A stretch of DNA of 64,000 bases. It comes from Herbaspirillum rubrisubalbicans (GTDB taxonomy: Bacteria > Pseudomonadota > Gammaproteobacteria > Burkholderiales > Burkholderiaceae_D). The DNA is taken from NCBI RefSeq assembly GCF_003719195.1, contig NZ_CP024996.1, forward strand, positions 3,410,001 to 3,474,000. Direction: 5' to 3'. Both the position numbers and the translations under genes were made by a program. Position 1 is the first letter of the stretch. The number at the start of each line of letters is the position of its first letter. Of the stretch, positions 31,177-40,884 are shown piece by piece. The notes below the pieces were generated by a model. That model made no database searches, was not told the DNA's origin, and saw only the letters and a list, made by a program, of their open reading frames with translations.

Positions 31177-32172
31177 ATGTCTTGCGACGATTTTTCGGTC
31201 CACGCCGTGCAGTTCTCGGACGTGGATGAACAAGCCAGTATGCTCACCGGATGGGAGCAGGAGTACCAGCAATTGGGCAGTGGCCGTTTCGTCGGCGCAC
31301 TGGCCATGGTGCAGACCGAGGAATTCTGTTTCATCCGGGAAAGCACCAATACCGCCCTGCACGAACGCATCGTGCCGCCGCCCGATCAATTGGTGATCGG
31401 TTTGTGCAATACCGAGCAGTGCGGCCACCTGCTCAATGGCCGGCCACTCACACAAGACCAGTTGGTGGTGCTTGACGGCAGTCGCGCCCATCACATCCGC
31501 ACCACCGGCCCCATCGAACTGGTGGGCATGTCGGTGCAGCGCGATCTGTTCCTGTCGCAACTGCATGAGCAGGACGAAGCCAGCGTGCGCAAGTGGCTGG
31601 ACCTGTCGGTACTGCAACTGGACGCGGCCACGGCCGGCATGTTGCGGCATTACTTCTCGGTGGTCTTCGAACTGCTCGACGCTCCCAGCGGCAAGGCGGC
31701 GCGTCCGATCAGCCCACGCGCGCTGGCCTCTACCGCCATCAGCAACGTCGCCCTGGCGTTGTCGTTGAACCACGGCAGCCATGAACTGGAATCGACCCTG
31801 CCGTCACGCCAGCGGCGCGAACGCATCGTGCAGAACGCCATCGATTACATGCGCCTTCATGCGGGCGAGGAAATCGGCATCCTCGACGTCTGCCGTGCCA
31901 CCCACGTGAGCCGCCGCACCCTGCAATACTGTTTCGAAGAGCGGCTGGATATCTCGCCGCTGCAATACCTCAAGGCCCTGCGCCTGAATGCCGCACACCG
32001 CGAGATCAAGCGCCGCACCGACCAGGATCGGAGCCACGACCGCCAGGCCACCATCGGCAACCTGGCGGCCCTGTGCGGCTTCAATCATCCCAGCCGCTTC
32101 GCCTCCGAATACAAGAAGATGTTCGGCGTGCTACCTTCGGAGACGGTGCTCAAGGCGGTCGCCGAACCTTGA
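31177..32172 (+). CDS. AraC-family transcriptional regulator (EutR/FeaR-like layout)
   Basis: A 331-residue regulator. The first ~210 residues form a beta-rich sensor domain. The last ~110 residues contain two helix-turn-helix motifs (CRATHVSRRTLQYCFEERLD and LAALCGFNHPSRFASEYKKM). A TAAGGAG ribosome-binding site precedes the ATG. The layout is that of FeaR/EutR-type AraC proteins, which control amine catabolism. The amine oxidase and aldehyde dehydrogenase genes are 1-5 kb away, so it is a plausible activator of these. Confidence 0.82.
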   Translation: MSCDDFSVHAVQFSDVDEQASMLTGWEQEYQQLGSGRFVGALAMVQTEEFCFIRESTNTALHERIVPPPDQLVIGLCNTEQCGHLLNGRPLTQDQLVVLDGSRAHHIRTTGPIELVGMSVQRDLFLSQLHEQDEASVRKWLDLSVLQLDAATAGMLRHYFSVVFELLDAPSGKAARPISPRALASTAISNVALALSLNHGSHELESTLPSRQRRERIVQNAIDYMRLHAGEEIGILDVCRATHVSRRTLQYCFEERLDISPLQYLKALRLNAAHREIKRRTDQDRSHDRQATIGNLAALCGFNHPSRFASEYKKMFGVLPSETVLKAVAEP

Positions 32173-32553
32173 CACCAGGGTGCTGGACGCATTGGTATCA
32201 TCCGTTACCATCTGCAAATGCACCAGCGGCTTGCTCGCCTGAACGATTACAGGGCACAGGCTTATCCGGTTTTGGCAAAAGCGTGCGGTTGCTGCGACGT
32301 TCACCTGCTGTTTCCCCGCCTTCTTTCATTGCGCTGGCCATCCCGTTTGGCGGGAACCGCCCGGCGTTTTCATCAAATACGAGCTTAAGCCCCCATAAAT
32401 TCGACCAATTGGTCGATTTATATCGTTTTGGTCAACGATCTCCTCTTCGCCGCGGGAGAAATTTCCTGCACCTCCCCTCCTCTCCTAGATGACTTGCAGC
32501 GAGCCGCGAACGTCCTCACGCCCTACAAGCCCCCCCCTGAAAACCCCTAAAGA
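32173..32553. other. Gene-free stretch between AraC gene and BNR remnant
   Basis: A 381-bp AT-richer segment with runs of C and A. I find no gene, terminator or mobile element signature. It may be what remains of the 5' part of the neighbouring truncated gene. Confidence 0.5.
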
Positions 32554-33186
32554 ATGGGGGAAATTACGTATCGTGCTTCATTTTTGATCACCCCACGCAC
32601 GGACAGGGACCGTGGTTTGCTAAAAGTGGCTAACAGTTGCAAGGTCGCCCCTTCTAAATTCTCTTTCGTCCACTGTTCTGAAAACAAGACCTATCAAGGA
32701 CAACGCCAGAAGCGGGGCGACCTGAACCTGTTGCATCTGTTCCCGGGCCAGAATGGGGCGCTCTACGTGGCCGCCGAGCAAGGCGTGCTGTACCGTTCCA
32801 CGGATGGTGGCCAGCAGTGGAGCGCGCTGTCTACCGGCAGCAAGGCCTCGCTGTGGAGCGGCGTGGTCACGGCCTCCGGTGTCATCGTGGTGGGTGGATT
32901 GGGCGGCAAGCTGCTGCGCAGCGACGATGGTGGGCAGCACTGGCAAGCGATCGATTCGCCCACCAGCGGCTCCATCACGGCGCTGCGCAGCCAAGGCAAT
33001 GAGGTAGTGGCCAGTTCACTCTCCGGCGCCCTGCTGGTGAGCGAAGATGAGGGACGCCATTGGCGCATCAAGGCCAGCGCGCGCGATGCGCTGACCACGC
33101 TGGAATTGCAGGATGGACGCGCCGAGCGGCCGCTGGCCTATGGCAAAGGGGGGCAGGCCAAGCTGGAGGCGAAAGCCAGCCAATAG
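32554..33186 (+). pseudogene. 5'-truncated YCF48/BNR-repeat (sialidase-like beta-propeller) protein
   Basis: The 210-residue frame has two unlike parts. From about residue 58 onward it shows beta-propeller repeats with Asp-box-like sequences (VLYRSTDGGQQW, LLRSDDGGQHW, LLVSEDEGRHW) typical of YCF48-related proteins, which normally have six or seven such blades. The first ~57 residues have no repeat and different composition, and there is no signal peptide. I read this as the C-terminal remnant of a longer exported protein whose 5' half was lost. It is followed by a strong terminator. Confidence 0.6.
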
Positions 33187-33210
33187 CACGCGTTTGACCA
33201 GTCCCATGCA

Positions 33211-33240
33211 AAAGAGGATATCCGCGGATATCCTCTTTTT
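33211..33240. terminator. Bidirectional rho-independent terminator
   Basis: AAAGAGGATATCCG and CGGATATCCTCTTT form a perfect 28-bp palindrome (33211-33238) with A- and T-runs on each side. It sits between the converging BNR remnant and aldehyde dehydrogenase genes and can stop transcription from both. Confidence 0.9.
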
Positions 33241-33259
33241 TCGTACAGGTCCGTGCGAT

Positions 33260-34699
33260 TTACTTCTTCAGGCTGATCACCTGCGGCTGGGTCACGCCCT
33301 TCAAGCCTTCATTGCCAAACTCCAGCCCCCAGCCCGAGCGCTTGTTGCCACCGAAGGGCACCATGGGATGCACCATGCCGTGCTGGTTGACCCACACCGT
33401 GCCGGCCTGCAAGCGTGTGGCCACCTGCGCTGCACGCTGGGCGTCACGGCTCCACACCGACGCTCCCAGCCCAACATCGAGCCGGTTGGCATTGGCGATG
33501 GCTTCGTCCAGCGTGCTATAGCGGATGATGGGCAACACCGGGCCGAACTGTTCCTCGTCCACCAGGCGTGCGCCATCGCGGATGTCGGTCACCAGCGTGA
33601 GCGGATAGAAATTGCCCGGCCCTTCCGGCAAGACGCCGCCACAGACGATGGTGGCACCCTCTTGCCGCGCACTGTCCACCAGCGCGGCCACCTTCTTCAA
33701 TTGCATGGAATTCTGCACCGGCCCCATGGCGATGCCCGGCTGCAGGCCGTCGCCCATGGGCGTAGCGGCGATGATGGCCTTGAGTTCGGCAACGATCTGG
33801 TCGTGCAGCGCATCGGGCACATAGAGCCGCTTGGCACAGGCGCAGGTCTGGCCCATGTTGAGGAAAGCGCCCCAGAACAGACCCGGCGCAATCGCCTTGG
33901 GATCGGCATCGTCCAGCACGATGGCCGCATCGTTGCCGCCCAGTTCCATGGTGGTCGGTGTGAGATTGCGTGCGGCGGCAGCGACGATGCGCGCCCCGGT
34001 GGCCCCGGAGCCGGTGAACATGATCTTGTTGACGTCGCTATGTTCCACCAGCATGGCGCCCACGCTGCCATCGCCGCTGACGGTATTGAGCACGCCCGGC
34101 GGCAAGGCCTGGGCGATCACGCGGGCCAGTTCCAGGCCGCAGACGCTGGTGTATTCCGAGGGTTTCAGCACCACGGTATTGCCGGCATAGATGGCCGGGA
34201 TCACCTGCCAGATGGAGATCATCAGCGGCCAGTTCCAAGGCGCGATGGCGGCAATCACGCCATAGGGCTTGCGGTGCAGTTCATCGCGCCGGGTCTCATC
34301 CTCGAACACCACTTCGCTGGCCAGTTCCAGGCTGGCGGTGGCGCGCGTCCAGGCTTCACAGCCCCACAGCTCGAAGCGCGAGCCGGGCACCTGGTCCGGT
34401 CCCACGCCCCCCAGCGGACGGCCCTGTTCCAGCGTCACCAGGGTAGCCAGGCGTTCGGCATTGGCGGCGATGGCATCGGCCACCCGATGCAGGTGTTCAC
34501 GCCGCTGCTGCAGGCTTTGTGCGGCCCAGGCGGCTTGCGCCCGGCGCGCTGCCGCCACGGCGGCGGCCACTTCGCTCGCATCGGATTGGGGAAAACGGCC
34601 CATCACCTGGCCGTTGGCAGGGTTATGGGAATCCAGCAGGCGGCTGCCTGGGTGCAACTGACCGCCGATGATGTTGGATGCGATGTGCTCGATATGCAT
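33260..34699 (-). CDS. NAD(P)-dependent aldehyde dehydrogenase
   Basis: A 479-residue aldehyde dehydrogenase. The general base E252 lies in MELGGNDA and the catalytic C286 in NMGQTCACAKR. The cofactor-binding PWNWP motif is at 154-158. It oxidises an aldehyde to its acid. It is located 71 bp downstream of the copper amine oxidase gene on the same strand, so it probably oxidises the aldehyde that enzyme releases, as in phenylethylamine or tyramine catabolism. Specificity cannot be read from sequence. Confidence 0.92.
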   Translation of the reverse strand: MHIEHIASNIIGGQLHPGSRLLDSHNPANGQVMGRFPQSDASEVAAAVAAARRAQAAWAAQSLQQRREHLHRVADAIAANAERLATLVTLEQGRPLGGVGPDQVPGSRFELWGCEAWTRATASLELASEVVFEDETRRDELHRKPYGVIAAIAPWNWPLMISIWQVIPAIYAGNTVVLKPSEYTSVCGLELARVIAQALPPGVLNTVSGDGSVGAMLVEHSDVNKIMFTGSGATGARIVAAAARNLTPTTMELGGNDAAIVLDDADPKAIAPGLFWGAFLNMGQTCACAKRLYVPDALHDQIVAELKAIIAATPMGDGLQPGIAMGPVQNSMQLKKVAALVDSARQEGATIVCGGVLPEGPGNFYPLTLVTDIRDGARLVDEEQFGPVLPIIRYSTLDEAIANANRLDVGLGASVWSRDAQRAAQVATRLQAGTVWVNQHGMVHPMVPFGGNKRSGWGLEFGNEGLKGVTQPQVISLKK

Positions 34700-34770
34700 G
34701 GAGTCTCCTGGTGAAAAAGACCGCCGTGCGAACGTCGCAGGCGGTCGAGGTTTGGCCGATGGAAACAGCC

Positions 34771-37044
34771 TTATTTTTTCTTGTTCAAGCCCAGGGTCGG
34801 GGTCTCATCGAAGAAGTTCCAGGGCTTCAACAGTACATGGACCCATTCGGTGGGCATGATGGGCCACTCTTCGGCGCGCGCCACGTGGGTGGTGCCGGTG
34901 GTCAGCCAGACCACGTCGTCGTGGTTGACGATGGACTGGTTGTCCTTGATGAAGGCCCCCAGGCCGGTATCTTCATGCGAGCGGTTCGGATACTTGCCTT
35001 CGGGGAAGCGCTGTTGCGGATCGTAGCGGGTCACCCACAACTGGCGGTCCATGAAGCTCAGGCGCTTGTTGAGCCATTCGTCCTGCGAGAAATTGGCGCC
35101 CTTGGCAATCGGATGCGTGCCGCCTGCATAGGGAATGAGCTGGTAAGACACCGGATTGCCGACCTTGTTGAACTTGTTGGGATTGCTCAACAGACGGATG
35201 GTGGAGGCATCGAACTTCTGCGCCGCCTGCTGCTCAGTGTCGGGGGTGCGCTGCACGGTCTGCATGGTGCTGTTGCGCGGGCCGCCACGGGTGTTGGGCA
35301 AGACCACCGGATCGACTTCGATGAGCGAATTGTTTTCGCCATCGATGTCCAGGTCGAGGCGGAAGTTGTAGATGTGCTGGTGCGTGGTGCCGACGATGTT
35401 GTGGTCGATCAGAGTGCCGTAGCGGGTATCCTCGGCAGCGCTGGCGTCGCGCATGGTGGAAGACTTCACGCCCTTGACCGCCTCGATGCCGGTGGCGCCG
35501 GCATTGATGCCGATGGTGCCGTTTTCGGCAAAGACCCAGTCGAAGATGTAGTCATAGTTGCCCACCGTGCTGATCCAGCGGATCACCAGTTCGCGCCGCT
35601 CCACCGAGAGATTGGGCTGACCATATTCCTGGTGCTTGAATTCGGGGCCGGCATAGCGTTCGAACACGCCAATGGCGCGCGGGATGGTGCGCGGCTTGCC
35701 GCTGGTGTCAGCCAGGGTGGCATCGAGCAGCACGACGTTGTCGGGCGCGTCCTTGCCGCGTTCGATGGGCGAAGTCAGGGTGCCCATGCCGTATTCGCCG
35801 GAGTCCAGGTAAGCCTTGAAGTACCAACCCACGTCAGGGTCGCCATAGGGCACGATCATGCCGCCCAGCGAACCTTCGTACATGATCTGGCGTTTCTTGC
35901 CATGGTCGTTATAGGTCACGGTAGAGAACATCAGTCCCACGCGCGAATCCAGCTTGAAATGCATCTCCCAGTTGCGCCAGCGCAGGGTGTTGCCGGTAAT
36001 GGTGTAGTTCTTGCCCTCGGGCTCGCTGATGTCCAGCGGCTTGGGCGGCGGCACCAGGGCGCGGCCGCTGCCATCGTAGCCGGTGGGCTTCATCGGCACC
36101 GGGATGACGCCATGGTCTTCGATCTTGATGACCTTCTTCTGCACCAGGTCAACCACCGCCACCAGGTTCTCGATGGGATGCGCCCAGTAGTTACCATCAC
36201 CCACGTCCAGGTAGCTGACCACCTTGAGCAGGCGACCGTCTTCCTGCAAGGCATCCTTGCCGCCGAAGTAACCCACCGTCAAGGGCGTGGCCACCACCTT
36301 CTTGATGTCGGTGATGACGCGCTTGGCGAGGGCCTGGGCATATTCCGGGCTGGCTTCCATGGCGTTCTGCACCGTGGCGAAATCATCCACCAGCACCATG
36401 CCATGCACGCCGGCCTTGGGTTCCCAACGCTCCACGGTGCGTCGCTTGAGATCGACCGTCCCTTCGATGACCTTGCTGCCATCGAGCACGGTGAAGTCGG
36501 CACGACGCTCAAAGACCTGCTTGCGATCACCCAGGGCGAATTTCCAGACCTGTTCCTTGGGCGGCTCGGCCAGGGTGATTTCGGTGAAACGGTAATTGGG
36601 CTGGAAATGTCCGCTGGCCTTGAGCACGGCAACCGTCTCATTGATTTCGTCGGCACTCAAGGGGTTCAACGGATGCGGCACGGCCTCGATCTGGAAGGTC
36701 TTGTCCAGGCTGGGGGCAAATACGGTATTGATGAATTCGTCGGAGACATAAGGCTGACCGCCCTTCATCACCAGCGGCACCGGCAAGGCCACGCTCTGGC
36801 CATTGACCAGGGCGGTCTTGGCCTGCGGCTTGACGCGCACGGTCACGCTGTTGCGGGTGATGGTCCACAACCCCGCATAGTCATCCCAGCGCACCGTGGC
36901 ACCGAAATCTTCCATGGTCTTCTTCAGCGGCAACATATGAGCCGCCGCGCCGTGGGCGGCAACTGGGGGGGCCACCAGCAAGACGGAGGACAGGCCGGCA
37001 GCGGCCAGTGCAGAAAGCAGGCAAGAACGAAGGAGTGGTTTCAT
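34771..37044 (-). CDS. Primary-amine oxidase (copper/TPQ amine oxidase, periplasmic)
   Basis: A 757-residue enzyme that oxidises primary amines to aldehyde, ammonia and hydrogen peroxide. A signal peptide (LLRSCLLSALAAAGLSSVLL...VAAHG) is present. The catalytic base is D414 (YLDSGEYG), the topaquinone precursor is Y497 in VGNYDYIF, and the copper ligands are H555, H557 (HQHIY) and H690 (RSHEDTG). The ATG at 37044 fits the signal peptide; upstream frame is open but not coding. Together with the aldehyde dehydrogenase it forms an amine catabolic pair. Confidence 0.94.
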   Translation of the reverse strand: MKPLLRSCLLSALAAAGLSSVLLVAPPVAAHGAAAHMLPLKKTMEDFGATVRWDDYAGLWTITRNSVTVRVKPQAKTALVNGQSVALPVPLVMKGGQPYVSDEFINTVFAPSLDKTFQIEAVPHPLNPLSADEINETVAVLKASGHFQPNYRFTEITLAEPPKEQVWKFALGDRKQVFERRADFTVLDGSKVIEGTVDLKRRTVERWEPKAGVHGMVLVDDFATVQNAMEASPEYAQALAKRVITDIKKVVATPLTVGYFGGKDALQEDGRLLKVVSYLDVGDGNYWAHPIENLVAVVDLVQKKVIKIEDHGVIPVPMKPTGYDGSGRALVPPPKPLDISEPEGKNYTITGNTLRWRNWEMHFKLDSRVGLMFSTVTYNDHGKKRQIMYEGSLGGMIVPYGDPDVGWYFKAYLDSGEYGMGTLTSPIERGKDAPDNVVLLDATLADTSGKPRTIPRAIGVFERYAGPEFKHQEYGQPNLSVERRELVIRWISTVGNYDYIFDWVFAENGTIGINAGATGIEAVKGVKSSTMRDASAAEDTRYGTLIDHNIVGTTHQHIYNFRLDLDIDGENNSLIEVDPVVLPNTRGGPRNSTMQTVQRTPDTEQQAAQKFDASTIRLLSNPNKFNKVGNPVSYQLIPYAGGTHPIAKGANFSQDEWLNKRLSFMDRQLWVTRYDPQQRFPEGKYPNRSHEDTGLGAFIKDNQSIVNHDDVVWLTTGTTHVARAEEWPIMPTEWVHVLLKPWNFFDETPTLGLNKKK

Positions 37045-37478
37045 GATCGGCGAACGAGGCGATTGAGAATGGTTGTGCGACCGATTATTGCGTGGCCGCC
37101 GAGCAGGGGCGTAGCCCGTTTTGGCAAATTTGAAGCGGCAAAAATGGGGCTGCCGCAAGCACCGCAAGTGCCCGCTTGCCGAAACTGGATAGTGCGCCAT
37201 GGCGCACGCCGCTCCCCCTTCGCCCAGGCCGCTGTCCACTGCCATTTGCGCCCTGCGTGTTTACTGAAGAGCGCCGCCAAGCGTCGTCAATGCGCATTGC
37301 CGAAACTGGACAGGGAGCCGGAGAAGAATCCCAAATGTCCATAAACTAGACGAAACTGTCCAGTTTTCAAAAACCGTCTACCTCGTGCCACGCGCCACCG
37401 CCGATATCACTCCACCCTCCCCCCCCAGCCGTGCAGGCCAGGAGACAAGCGCGCATCGATTAGGCTCGACTGATGGAC
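37045..37478. promoter_or_regulatory. Upstream region of the amine oxidase gene with AAACTG repeats
   Basis: A 434-bp gene-free stretch. TTGCCGAAACTGGA occurs twice (37176-37189 and 37299-37312), and AAACTG-TC-CAGTTT forms a dyad at 37353-37366. These repeats on the amine oxidase side may be operators for its regulator, possibly the AraC protein at 31177. Confidence 0.5.
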
Positions 37479-38600
37479 TCAGAACTTGTGACGCACGCCG
37501 ATACGCAAAACGTTCTGGCTGCTGTCATCGGCTGGTGCCGACGAATAGGCCGCGCTGATGACGCCCGGATTGATCACCGCGCTGGCGGCCTGGCGGCTGG
37601 CCATGGCATACACATCGGTGCGCTTGCTGAGGAAGTAATCCACGCCCAGATTGAACTGGGTGGTATGGCCACGGGTGGCGCCGCTGCCGCTGCGGGCCAG
37701 GTCGGCGCGATCATGGATGACGCTGGCCAACAGGTGCAGCTTGGCATCGAGCGCGTAATCCACCCCGACATCAAACACATTGGCGCGGGTAGCGCTGGTG
37801 ATGGCGACCAGGCCGGTGGCAGCCAAGGGCTGCTGGGTCGGGCGACGTACCTGCGACCAGGCCGCAAACAGCTTGGCCGGACCGGCCTGGTAGCTGGCAC
37901 CGAGAGTGAAGGTCTTCAGATCGCTATCCCCGGCGTGCGCCGGCAAGGCGTCGGCAGCCAGCTTGCTCTGGTAGTAGGCGGCACCGATGCCGGCGTTGCC
38001 GTTGCGGTAGTTGGCGCCGACACCGAAGGCTTGACCGGCAGAAGTCTGACCGGCCACTTCACCGAAACCATAGAACAGACTGCCCATGAAGCCATTCACC
38101 TCGGCCGTATCGAAGCGCAACGAATTGCTGGTGCGCGCGCCGGTGAGGCGATCCAGGCTATTGAAGTGGCCGGCACGTACGCCGCCGCCACCGAAGATCT
38201 GGAAGGAGCTGTATTGCAGGCCGATCTCTTCCAGGTAGTCGGTCTGGCGACCGAGGGTGAGCGTGCCGTAGCGCCCGCTCAAGCCCACCACCGACTTGCG
38301 GTCGAACAGCGTACCGGGCGTACTCATGGCGCCATCGTCGGCGGCAAAACCATTTTCCAGTTGGAACACGGCAGCCAGGCCGCCACCCAGCTCTTCCTTG
38401 CCGCGCACGCCGATGCGCGAGGCCATGGCATCGCCCGAATCGAGGCTCATGCGGCTGCTGTTATTGGGGCCGACCTTGTTGGTATAGACCAGGCTCATGT
38501 CGATGACACCGTAGACGGTGACGCTGGAACTCTGTGCATAGGCCAGACCGGTCAATTGGGTCAGGCCGAGCGCGGTAAGGGTGAAAGCGAGTTTTTTCAT
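37479..38600 (-). CDS. Gram-negative general porin
   Basis: A 373-residue outer membrane porin of the betaproteobacterial trimeric type. The signal peptide is cleaved after GLAYA, and the mature protein starts QSSSVTVYGVIDMSLVY, a standard opening strand. It ends in RIGVRHKF, with the C-terminal aromatic residue needed for outer membrane assembly. It allows diffusion of small solutes. Its promoter region includes one copy of TGACGTTTTCTGCAC (38626-38640). Confidence 0.93.
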   Translation of the reverse strand: MKKLAFTLTALGLTQLTGLAYAQSSSVTVYGVIDMSLVYTNKVGPNNSSRMSLDSGDAMASRIGVRGKEELGGGLAAVFQLENGFAADDGAMSTPGTLFDRKSVVGLSGRYGTLTLGRQTDYLEEIGLQYSSFQIFGGGGVRAGHFNSLDRLTGARTSNSLRFDTAEVNGFMGSLFYGFGEVAGQTSAGQAFGVGANYRNGNAGIGAAYYQSKLAADALPAHAGDSDLKTFTLGASYQAGPAKLFAAWSQVRRPTQQPLAATGLVAITSATRANVFDVGVDYALDAKLHLLASVIHDRADLARSGSGATRGHTTQFNLGVDYFLSKRTDVYAMASRQAASAVINPGVISAAYSSAPADDSSQNVLRIGVRHKF

Positions 38601-38869
38601 GGAGAATGTGGTCAAGGATGGCATGGTGCAGAAAACGTCAAATCGTCGTGCGCGCTTTCTGCCGGTGATGGAGAGGGATCGCAATTGCCCGATCCAGGGA
38701 GAGGGCATGGTAGAAGCCAGGCTGCCGACCTGCAATTACCTCTTGGGATAGTGCCGCGTCGGCGACTACCGAGACGACTGCGAGTGGCGCAATGCACTGG
38801 CCGCGTGCCATACTTGTGCCGGCCTGCCGATGGCTTTTGCGCCAGAGCAGGCAAGTTGGGTAAACTCTG

Positions 38870-40033
38870 TTGCTGTCACCACGTCAATTCCTGCTTGCCT
38901 TGACTACCACCGCCACCTTCCGCCTCGCCCCGTCCAGCCCACCGGTGCTGCACGTGGAAGGCGACTGGACCCTGTCCAACTTCCGTAGCCTGTCGCGCCA
39001 GATCGCGCAGCAGCGGCCAGCCATCGGCGACGATCTGGTGTTGACGTTTTCTGCACTGAGCGCTTTCGATACCGTGGGTGCCAAGCTGCTGGTGGATTTG
39101 CTGGGGGTGCCGATGGCCCTGCGCCAGACCGGCGAAGACAGCAATCTGCCACGCGCCTGGCGCGGCCTGCTGGCCACCGTGGCCGACGCCAAGGCCATCG
39201 CCATGCCCAAGGCCGCCGCACCACGCCAGGCCTGGATCACCGACATGCTCGAGCGCGCCGGCATAGCCACCCTCAACCTGCGCGGATGTACGCGCGACCT
39301 GCTGGGCTTTACCGGACTATGCCTGCAAACCCTGGCCAGTTCGTTCTGGCGCCCCTCGCGCTGGCGCTTCACGGCCGTGGTGGCACAGGTGGAACAGACC
39401 GGGCTGGATGCGGTACCCATCGTTTCGCTGCTCACCTTCATGGTGGGGGCGGTGGTAGCCTTCCTGGGGGCCACCGTGCTGGCCGACTTCGGCGCCAGCC
39501 TCTATACGGTGGACCTGGTGGCCTTCTCCTTCCTGCGCGAATTCGCCGTGCTGCTGACCGCGATCCTGATGGCCGGGCGCACCGCCAGTTCCTTTACGGC
39601 GCAGATCGGCTCGATGAAGGCCAATGAAGAAATCGATGCCATCCGCGCCCTCGGTCTGGACCCGGTCAACCTGCTGGTGCTGCCGCGCCTCCTGGCCCTG
39701 CTGGTGTCGATGCCGCTGCTGACCTTCATCGGCATGATGTCGGGTCTGCTGGGCGGGGCCATGGTGTGTGCGCTATCGCTGGACATCAGCCCGACCATGT
39801 TCCTGTCGCTGGTGCAGCAGGACGTGGGGATACGCCACTTCGTGCTGGGCATGGTCAAGGCACCGCTGTTTGCCTTCGTGATCGCCCTCATCGGTTGCAA
39901 CGAAGGCTTCAAGGTCAGCGGCAGCGCCCAGTCGGTGGGCGAACACACCACCTCCAGCGTGGTGCAGTCGATCTTCGTGGTGATCCTGCTCGATGCGCTG
40001 GCGGCCCTGTTCTTCATGGAGATGGGATGGTGA
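38870..40033 (+). CDS. MlaE-family ABC permease with N-terminal STAS domain
   Basis: A permease of up to 387 residues for lipid transport between the inner and outer membrane. The first ~110 residues look like a STAS domain, and the rest is an MlaE permease (TFMVGAVVAFLGATVLADFG, then five or so membrane helices). There is no ATG near the N-terminus: TTG at 38870 or TTG at 38900 are the candidate starts. It is the first gene of a four-gene operon, with a 7-bp overlap to the ATPase gene. Confidence 0.88.
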   Translation: MLSPRQFLLALTTTATFRLAPSSPPVLHVEGDWTLSNFRSLSRQIAQQRPAIGDDLVLTFSALSAFDTVGAKLLVDLLGVPMALRQTGEDSNLPRAWRGLLATVADAKAIAMPKAAAPRQAWITDMLERAGIATLNLRGCTRDLLGFTGLCLQTLASSFWRPSRWRFTAVVAQVEQTGLDAVPIVSLLTFMVGAVVAFLGATVLADFGASLYTVDLVAFSFLREFAVLLTAILMAGRTASSFTAQIGSMKANEEIDAIRALGLDPVNLLVLPRLLALLVSMPLLTFIGMMSGLLGGAMVCALSLDISPTMFLSLVQQDVGIRHFVLGMVKAPLFAFVIALIGCNEGFKVSGSAQSVGEHTTSSVVQSIFVVILLDALAALFFMEMGW

Positions 40034-40884
40034 ACGCAAACGCCACCAATCACACCAACAACACCAACAACACCGACAGCACCGTCGACAACATCATTGA
40101 CGTGCGCGGCCTGCGTAACCAGTTCGGCGCACAGGTGGTGCACGACCAGTTGGCGTTGCAGGTGCGACGCGGTGAAATCCTGGGCGTGGTGGGCGGCTCC
40201 GGCACCGGCAAGTCGGTCCTGCTGCGCAGTATCGTCGGCTTGCAGCGCCCGGCTGCCGGGCAGGTGAAAGTGTTCGGGCAAGACCTCTCGGCCTTGTCCA
40301 ACGAAGTGCGCTCGCGTTATGAGCGACGCTTCGGCGTGCTGTTCCAGCAGGGCGCGCTGTTCTCTTCCTTGACCGTACTGGAAAACATCGCCCTGCCCCT
40401 GACCGAATACGGCGGCCTCAATGCCGAGGAAGCGCGTGGCGTGTCGGCCATGAAGCTGGCCTTGGCGGGCCTGCCCATTGCTGCTGGCGACAAGTATCCG
40501 GCCGCGCTCTCGGGCGGCATGATCAAACGCGCCGCGCTGGCCCGCGCCCTGGCGCTGGACCCGGACATCCTGTTCCTGGACGAACCCACGGCCGGCCTGG
40601 ACCCCATCAGCGCCGCCGCCTTCGACCGCCTGATCCTGACCCTGCGCGATGCGCTGGGGCTGACCGTATTCCTGGTCACGCACGACCTCGATACCCTCTA
40701 CGCCATCTGCGACCGCGTCGCGGTGCTCTCGGCCAAGCGCGTGCTGGTGGCCGACCACATCGAAGCGGTCGCCGCCTACGATGATGCGTGGATCCAGCAA
40801 TATTTCCAGGGCCCGCGTGGACGGGCCGCCAGCATGGCCGCACTGCGCGCGGCGGCCAGCACAACGCAGCAAGGAAAACCCTAA
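40027..40884 (+). CDS. MlaF-type ABC transporter ATPase
   Basis: A 285-residue ATPase. Walker A is GGSGTGKSV, the signature is LSGGMIKRA, and Walker B is ILFLDEPTAGLDP. It energises the MlaE permease. The first ~20 residues are an Asn/Thr-rich tract (from aacaccaac-type repeats) that is unusual for this family and may be length-variable. The stop and the next start overlap as TAATG. Confidence 0.93.
   Translation: MVNANATNHTNNTNNTDSTVDNIIDVRGLRNQFGAQVVHDQLALQVRRGEILGVVGGSGTGKSVLLRSIVGLQRPAAGQVKVFGQDLSALSNEVRSRYERRFGVLFQQGALFSSLTVLENIALPLTEYGGLNAEEARGVSAMKLALAGLPIAAGDKYPAALSGGMIKRAALARALALDPDILFLDEPTAGLDPISAAAFDRLILTLRDALGLTVFLVTHDLDTLYAICDRVAVLSAKRVLVADHIEAVAAYDDAWIQQYFQGPRGRAASMAALRAAASTTQQGKP

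Noticed and set aside
34678..37344. 888-codon plus-strand frame opposite the amine oxidase
   Set aside because: The minus-strand frame has all catalytic residues of copper amine oxidases; the opposite frame is a codon-bias shadow.
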